This document shows, one piece after another, positions 57,401 through 64,000 of a DNA stretch of 64,000 bases (the first letter of the stretch is position 1; every line of letters starts with the position of its first letter). A program made the translations under genes and the position numbers. The DNA lies in assembly GCA_009741485.1 (NCBI GenBank), contig CM019220.1:27035048-27099047 (forward strand), read 5' to 3'. The notes beneath the pieces are model-generated. The model was not told the origin of the DNA and made no database searches. It worked only from the letters and a program-made list of their open reading frames with translations. Origin of the DNA: Malurus cyaneus samueli. Its lineage: Eukaryota; Chordata; Aves; Passeriformes; Maluridae.

Positions 57401-60263
57401 TTGTAGTGTTGCCTCTGTGCGACTTGCATGGATGATATACAGAGTATTATTAAACATGGGAAAAGATGTTACAGGTCCTAAACCTTGAATGATAACAGTG
57501 TGCAAAGCATGGTACAAAAACTGTATTAGGAGTTTAAGAAATCATTTATTCAGTGATAACTACATGTGGCAATAAAATGTATAAAAGTGCTATGGATGCT
57601 ATGTTAGAAATGAGCCCTAATGTGAAATGGAAGTGTAAAAAAGCCCCAGCCCCACAGTGGTTCCAGTATAGAGAACCAAACCTGTTTGTCTGTGGCAGTC
57701 CTCGGAGCTGACTCACGTAAGTACAACAGTCAGCCCCGAGTTTGCCCTGAAGGATTTGTTAAATCTGAGCTGTCTGTCTCATCTGACCCTCCTTGCTTAG
57801 TTGTGTAACCAGCATGCTTTTATTTGTTCTCCACACTGGCTTGTTCCATAAATGTGCACTGAAGTACAAGGTTTTTTTACGGTGATGACAAATTATCCAA
57901 CGCATCTGTTTCATATCTATTTTCTCTTTGGCGGGAGCAACCCATTAGTGCCTGAAATCTTGTTCACCCAAAAAGATATCCAGGATATCTAAAGCAGCCC
58001 TGGGTAAAAACACTTTGAGATTTCCCTTTCTTTTTTACGATGAAGGAGAATGTGTACCTCCCAACTGAAAATTACATAGAAAAAACAAGCCTAAGCACCC
58101 TAAAATTTTACATTGATGGAAAAATAAGTCCTGGAGCTTTTGGAAATTCTGAACCCTGATGATGTTCTCCAAGCCAACACTGGCCACTAAGTTGGCCCAG
58201 GGGAGCAATGGTGCCCTGGAGACTTTCTCATTTGTTGCTGTAATTGCAGCATTATTTGAAATCTCTTGGTGTATGAAAAGATGTACTAGAAAAATAACTA
58301 AACAGGCAGTAAATAAATAAATTACTGGCAGTGCTGGTTAATAGCAAAGACCTCAGGTTTATTTCTGGCCTTGCTAAACCACATGCCAGCTTTGCTGTTG
58401 TTTTCACCTTTGGCTTTCAGAAGCTGAGAGCTGACTGAGAGAGATTCCCAAATGTCGCTTGTCATTCATTTGCAAATAGTCTGAAATTTGAGTTCTTAAT
58501 GAGAGCGGAGAGTAATGGCATGGAAACATCTGAGCATGCTTTGGGGACTTTTCCCCTGTCTTTTTTGCATGCATGCAACTCTTGGTGATGTCCATGGTAA
58601 AATTAGTTGAACAAAAGGAGTAAGAGCAGACACAAGGGCATTTTGGGTCTGCTTTGGTATGTTTGCAGCAAAAATGCTCCCCCTCAACACCATGTTCATA
58701 CCATGTACAAGCTTTGTTTGGTGTGTGTGTATTATCAGCAAAAGCTTGTGATCATCTGGGTATGGTCACAACAACTAGAGTTGGATAATTGTGTCATGAC
58801 TGGTTTCATCACCCTTTTTTAACCTGATTCTGCATTCCTCGATTGAATATCTAGAATCCATATGAAAAATACAGACCGGACGCCTCTGGCAATAATCAAC
58901 CCATCCTTGTGCAAAATATTTAAAGTGACACAATGTCTGTGTGGCCTGGGTTGAGAATTGTGTGGGGCAGCTTGCTAGACGAATAACATCAGGTGGATGC
59001 TGGCAGCTGGTCAGAGAGTTACAGTACAAGAAAAATAATGAAAACATTTTTAATTGTTTTTAACAAATGCGTTTCAAATAATACTTCTTTGTGGTGGGAG
59101 AAACCCATATATTCAGCCTCTGTACTGAACCAGCAAAAGAGCAGAATTGTGACAGAGAAGCTTTCCTGCACCCAGCAAACGTTGGGTTTTTTCCTCCCAA
59201 AAAAACGAAAGGCTGCAATGATAAAAACTTCCTCACCCACTAACTTCAGCATGAGTTGCCACCAAAATCCACCTTTTTCTTTTGGATCTGTTTAAATATT
59301 TGGACAGTACTGGCCAATGATGGAATGGATCTAGATTTCCAAAAGCTGTATTTTGCCAAGGTTTCTCCTTGCATGCCAATAATGCTGATGCCCATGTAGC
59401 TACAACCGCGGGCTCGTGCTGTATCCACTTAAGCCCTCCCTTGCTGGGTTGTGGATGCTACTGAGAAGGGCCTGAGATCTCATATTCAATCAGAATGCAG
59501 AACTAAGAGGCAAAAGTCACCTCCTCAGTGATCACGTTGTTTTGTTTTCTCATTTTCGTGTTTCTCACTGGTTTTCCAAGAAACATGTCAGAACACTGTT
59601 ACAATTGCATGTAATCACCCATTTTAATGCTTTCACCTTTTGCATTTCTTTTTTTTAAAGCTCAAGAGTCCGCTGACCTTATTTTCCTTATTGACGGATC
59701 AAACAACATCGGAGGTGTCAATTTTCCAGCCATACGCGATTTCCTTGTAAATTTGATTGAAACCCTCAGAGTTGGAGCTCAGCAGATACACATTGGGGTG
59801 GTGCAGTATAGTGATCAACCCAGAACCGAGTTCGCTTTGAACAGCTACTCCACAAAAGCGGATGTCCTGGATGCCGTGAAGGCACTCAGCTTCCGCGGGG
59901 GCGAGGAAGCGAACACTGGTGCGGCACTGGAGTTTGTGGTGGAGAACCTCTTCACCCAGGCGGGAGGCAGCAGGATAGAGGAAGCGGTGCCTCAGATTTT
60001 AGTGCTGATAAGTGGTGGAGAGTCTAGTGATGATATCCGAGAGGGCTTGTTAGCGGTGAAGCAAGCTGGTATATTTTCATTTAGCATTGGGGTCCTGAAT
60101 GCTGACAGTGCAGAGCTGCAGCAGATTGCTACTGATGGAAGCTTCGCCTATACTGCCCTGGATATCCATAACCTTGATGCTCTTCAAGAATTATTACTGC
60201 CCAACATTGTTGGAGTGGCCCAAAGACTCATTTTGTTAGCGGCCCCAACCATTGTGACTGAAG
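54314..60263 (+). CDS. COL6A3: Collagen VI alpha-3 chain (COL6A3), N-terminal part, 3 coding exons, continues past the window
   Basis: Secreted chain of beaded-filament collagen VI in connective tissue and muscle matrix. Coding exons are 54314-54401, 55314-55931 and 59661-60263, all with phase-1 junctions, giving 436 complete codons. An in-frame TAA four codons before the ATG supports the start. Residues 1 to about 25 form a signal peptide (core [13 protein letters not shown]). Then come two VWA domains, N10 and N9, each encoded by one exon of about 600 bp, as in other vertebrates. N10 keeps the MIDAS pieces DSSWS and VLTDG; N9 has DGSNN and LISGG and so has lost key metal ligands. No further VWA exon is visible before 64000, so the rest of the N-terminal VWA array, the triple helix and the C-terminal domains lie beyond the window. 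MLPH lies upstream on the opposite strand. Confidence 0.95.
55239..55260. repeat. (GAG)n tract in COL6A3 intron 2
   Basis: Seven GAG units ending 53 bp before the exon 3 acceptor. Confidence 0.9.
55314..55931 (+). CDS. COL6A3: COL6A3 exon 3 (VWA domain N10)
   Basis: 618 bp, phase 1 to 1, so it can be skipped without a frameshift; the human N10 exon is known to be alternatively spliced. Motifs: [19 protein letters not shown], then VIIVLTDG, and an end at [18 protein letters not shown]. The acceptor is TTTTTTTAAAG and the donor GTAATG. Confidence 0.96.
59661..60263 (+). CDS. COL6A3: COL6A3 exon 4 (VWA domain N9)
   Basis: 603 bp, phase 1 to 1. Starts [18 protein letters not shown]; other landmarks are [40 protein letters not shown] and [20 protein letters not shown]. 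The acceptor is TTTTTTTTAAAG and the donor GTATGT. Confidence 0.96.
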
Positions 60264-63200
60264 GTATGTATGCCTTTCTAGACCCTTGCATTTTGGTGAA
60301 TCAATGAATGATTGAGCTTTTGCATGCTTTACAAGCATATTTAAAGGTTGATTTATTTTTAAATTTATCTTCTTTTTCAATTCATCTCTGTGGTTTGGTT
60401 ATGGAGAAGCGATCTTTCCGTGCAGAGACTCATTGGCCCAGTGGGTCATCTCTCAAAAACCATGAGGTTTTGTTGCAATAACTGGCATGACATGAGGTGT
60501 TTTAAAAGACAAGAGCATAGTATAAAAAAAGAGTAATAAAAAAGCTCACATAATCCTTTTTGGAATATCTAAGCACCCTGGGAACAAACGCTGCAGCACT
60601 GCCAGTTATAAAAACATTTATGCCATGTAAGCTTACACTATATGTCAGTTCTAAATGTCATGACCATAAAATATTACTGGGAAAGGTAACAGGAATGCTA
60701 AATGGATCCCTGTGTACCAGAGTTTAAATTATCATCTTGATAAAACACTAAAATTCCACAACTCATTGAAGCTCTGGGCTGCCCTTGAAAAAAGGGTGAA
60801 ATTCTTCTGTTGTTGAACTTAAAAGCTGAACAGCCCTTAGTTCTTCTGAAGTGAGATCCTTACCCTTGATCCATCAGCTGAGAAAGTTTACAGCTTTCCA
60901 CAAGGCCACAGGAATTAAAAATGCAGGTGTTAATATTCCACTTCGGTCACTTTGTCACCCTGAAGTCCCACTGACATTATTTCTGGACTCGCATCAGCTT
61001 GAGTGCAGTAGAATAATGAATACCTTGATCTATGGAGCAAATAGGTGATTTATGAAAGATGCAATATGTCACATTGAAGAGGCCCCTGGAAGGGGCCAGC
61101 TTGGAGCTGCTGCACTTAATTAACAGGATGCTTAATGCAAACAGCACTTTTGGGATCCCGTTGTCAGTCTGGAGTTCTGTACACACTGTTCCTGATGGTG
61201 TATGTTGACATATAAAACTACATTCCAGATGTCTTCGTTGATCCATGCCTAAACATGATTGCTATCCCGTGGCTCAAATCAAAGGCAGGAATTTGCCTTA
61301 AAGATGATTTTATGACCTTGCCTTGATTATTCCAGGAAAGAACATTAAGAACCTCTTCTTGTAGCACCCACAAGAACTGTATTTAGCCAAAAAACATGAA
61401 GTCAGCATGTGTAGTTAAGATGTCTATGCTGGGATCGGTGCAACTCAGTGGAAAACCTCTCTTTCCTCTCTTCTGATTTTTAACAGTTTGAATGGCAAGG
61501 TTAAAAAATGTTGGTACTATGGGTTTCATCAGCAATTGCATATTTCTCACATAAACTGCCAGCTGATTTGTGGAAGGTGCTACATCAGCCTGTACAGTTA
61601 CATACCGATGGATATTTAAATGGGGAAGTGGATATTTTCCAAGGAGCTTTAGGGAATTTCCTAAATTTCCCTGGCACCCATGGAAATCAATTTTGACTGG
61701 TTTACTTGGTTCACATCAGCGACTTGGAAGGCTGCAGTGTAAAGCAGTTTGGGAGACACCGCAGCCCAAAAGGGATGCCAAGCCCTCTGATGTGCCAAGT
61801 GCTCCTATGAAAGACTGATTTATTCTCGCTTCACTTTAGCTCTCCAGCTGTTCTTCCTGGGATGAAGGGATGTTCCAAAGTGCCTTTCTGCTCCTTCACC
61901 TACTGGGGAAGCCTGGATGATTAAGTTAGTTGAGGTGCTTCATCAGATAGCTGACACGGCAATGAGGATGGAATTATGCAGGGCTGGGCTCAGTGCTGGC
62001 ACCCTCCAACATTCCCAACTTTTAGAGTCAAAGAGACAATGCTTTGATTCCAAATCCTTTGAAATTCTTGAGAGGCTTGCCATCAGCTTTACAGGGCTTT
62101 GGATTAAACCCTATGAGATGTGCATAGCCCTGCTTAAAGGCTTTTGCATTAATTGTGTCCATACAAACCATAACCGTGGGGTTTTTCTTCCTGTGTGTTT
62201 TGGGTTTGGTTCTTTCATTCCTCTGAGGAAAAATACTGCAGGATTTGAGAACTGCAACAGGAATGAGAAGCAGAGGGAACTCTTCCTTCCCAACCTCTGT
62301 AATCTTTCCAAAGCCCTTTTGATGTTTCCACCAAAAGTCAAAAGTTCCCAGGGTTTCCACTTTTGGGTTTATAGCTGCTGACAGGCTAAGGATGTGCTTT
62401 GGACATTTCTCCTGGGTGACACAAAGCAGCAATTTCAGCCCTTGCTATCCATTTGGAAAGTTTCCTGTTTCCAGTCCTCTCCTCCTTGGGGTAACTAGGG
62501 AGGAAAAAAGACCTGGCAGGAGGGATGAACGCCAGAAATCATGGCTCTGGGAAAGGGATCGTTTCCACAAATCCTTGTTGCTTTGTGTGTAGCTCTGCTC
62601 TGACAGCTTGGGCAGCCAATTGCAGGCCATTGGCAGCTCACTTGAAGCTGTAACTCAGGGAAGGCACCACCACATTTGCTTTGTGCACGTTCTCATTATT
62701 TTATGCCTGACAGCACCACGGCAGGCAATTTTAAACTTCTGTTTTTTCCAACTGATCCTTAATAAAATTATTTCCAGCACAGCTCTGTGAGAGGCATCTG
62801 CAAAGGCTCACACTTGCTGGTGCAGGCAGGTCTTTTGGGGTCTGAGGGCAGCCGAGCCACAGATGTCATGTCCAGCTCCAAGTCACCCTCTGGGGCAGCC
62901 TGGTGTTGTGGTACTCACAAGCAGTGAGAAACCTGACAGCGACCAGCCCTTGGGAGCACCGCTATCCATGGCCAGCTGGTATCTGGCCAAGGAGGACTGC
63001 AGCCAAGGTTTTGTTCTTTGTTAAAATCCAAAGCAAACAGCGTCCATGCAGAGGAGTCCTGATGGGCTGGGGGCTGCTCTTCTCCATCCAGGCAGGGCAG
63101 GACAGTGTTTGCTACCGCTCGCCCTGAGGGGTGTGAGATCCCCATGGTGCTGGGTGTTCTCTCCCCTGAGGCTGTGCACTGGGCATGGCTGTGAGCCTGG

Positions 63201-64000
63201 GAGGGGATGAACCTGCCTTCTGGAATATTGAACCCACCCCAGGAGCTCTTAGGTGGGTGGGCAATATAAGGATACCACAAGTCTGACATAACTCAATGAT
63301 CCATAGTGCTCCAGCACAACTTTGGAAGCGACACAAGGTTTCCTTTCTCACGTCAGTGCTATGAAATCAGGGAGGTGATGATGTGAGAGGATTTGTCTGA
63401 AAGATGGTATAAAGATAAGGCCCTCTGATGCTCATGTGTAATGCTGTTATCGCAATGGTATTGGTCTTGTTAATATTTACATTTCTAAAATATATATTTG
63501 CTGTATTAAATATGATGATGCTTTGGTTCCAAGGCCACACAACAGGGTTCTTTTTCTCCCAAATTATCTTTCTTCAAACTTAGCCAGGACACTGGAAAGC
63601 TAATTGTGCTCTTTTTGTGTCCTGCCCCATCATCAATAATAAATTTTCAGAGGTTACAACCCAGGGAATCCATTTATTAAAGACATTGCTACCAGAATAT
63701 AATCCAGATCATCCATGACTGGGCTAGCTGTGCCAAGAAATATTGTAACTTATTTTTGTTAGCAAAGGATGCGAAGACCCAAAACTCAGGTATGTTGAGT
63801 AAGGTGGAGACTGTTCTTTCCTTGTGTCATTTCTCTCAGGAGCCTAATCGTTCTGGTACCAAACTACTGCCATTCAGGTGGTTCCTCTGCAGACAGAGGG
63901 GGCATCACCTGCTTATTTTATCACTGAGTGCCAAGATTTCTCGTCACTGTCTTTCATTCTTGCTTTGACATGTACACATAGTTGAATATTCAAGTGAGTA
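60264..64000 (+). other. COL6A3: COL6A3 intron 4 (partial)
   Basis: No further VWA exon, no CR1 tail of note and no RNA gene seen on either strand up to the window end. Confidence 0.7.

Noticed and set aside
1..64000. CRISPR arrays, operons, phage or bacterial elements
   Set aside because: The window is a vertebrate locus with spliced genes and CR1 elements; no direct-repeat/spacer array or prokaryotic gene is present.
1..64000. tRNA, rRNA or known small RNA genes
   Set aside because: No convincing A/B box pairs, rRNA segments or recognisable snRNA/snoRNA cores were seen by eye.

Overview
The window is vertebrate nuclear DNA, almost certainly from a bird. Coding sequence is split into short exons with GT-AG introns. 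Long stretches are non-coding, many CR1 LINE 3' ends (the dominant avian retrotransposon) are present, and the genes recognised match the syntenic block PRLH - MLPH - COL6A3 known from birds and mammals. Species cannot be fixed from the sequence alone.

Layout. At about 435 there is a poly(A) signal on the + strand; by synteny this could be the tail of the convergent neighbour RAB17, but no RAB17 coding sequence is visible. PRLH (prolactin-releasing peptide precursor) is complete on the minus strand: two coding exons at 1186-1725, a non-coding first exon near 2668-2725, and a TATA box and CRE-like site at 2753-2781. MLPH (melanophilin) is complete on the minus strand from 30307 down to 6147. 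I reconstruct 16 coding exons, whose phases all agree, for a 657-residue protein. COL6A3 (collagen VI alpha-3) runs on the + strand from 54314 and is cut by the window end after three coding exons: the signal peptide and the first two VWA domains, N10 and N9. Its non-coding first exon may lie in the CpG island at 45.4-45.8 kb. MLPH and COL6A3 are head-to-head, about 15-24 kb apart depending on where COL6A3 transcription starts.

The three genes are neighbours but do not share a pathway. MLPH links Rab27a-bearing melanosomes to myosin Va and governs plumage pigment distribution. PRLH encodes an RF-amide neuropeptide involved in feeding and energy balance. COL6A3 is a secreted extracellular-matrix chain.

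No undescribed system with genes of its own is visible. The most unusual non-coding segment is 33.85-36.25 kb. It is a repeat-built block holding an orphan CpG island, an AT-rich minisatellite, a 35-T run and a long pyrimidine tract, with related degenerate CCCATAGCCCTCACAG-like arrays on both sides. Within the genes, three points stand out: a CR1 copy ending within about 16 nt of the MLPH zinc-finger exon's 5' splice site, the intact Arg35 'lavender' codon, and a coiled-coil stretch in MLPH that I do not recall from the human protein.
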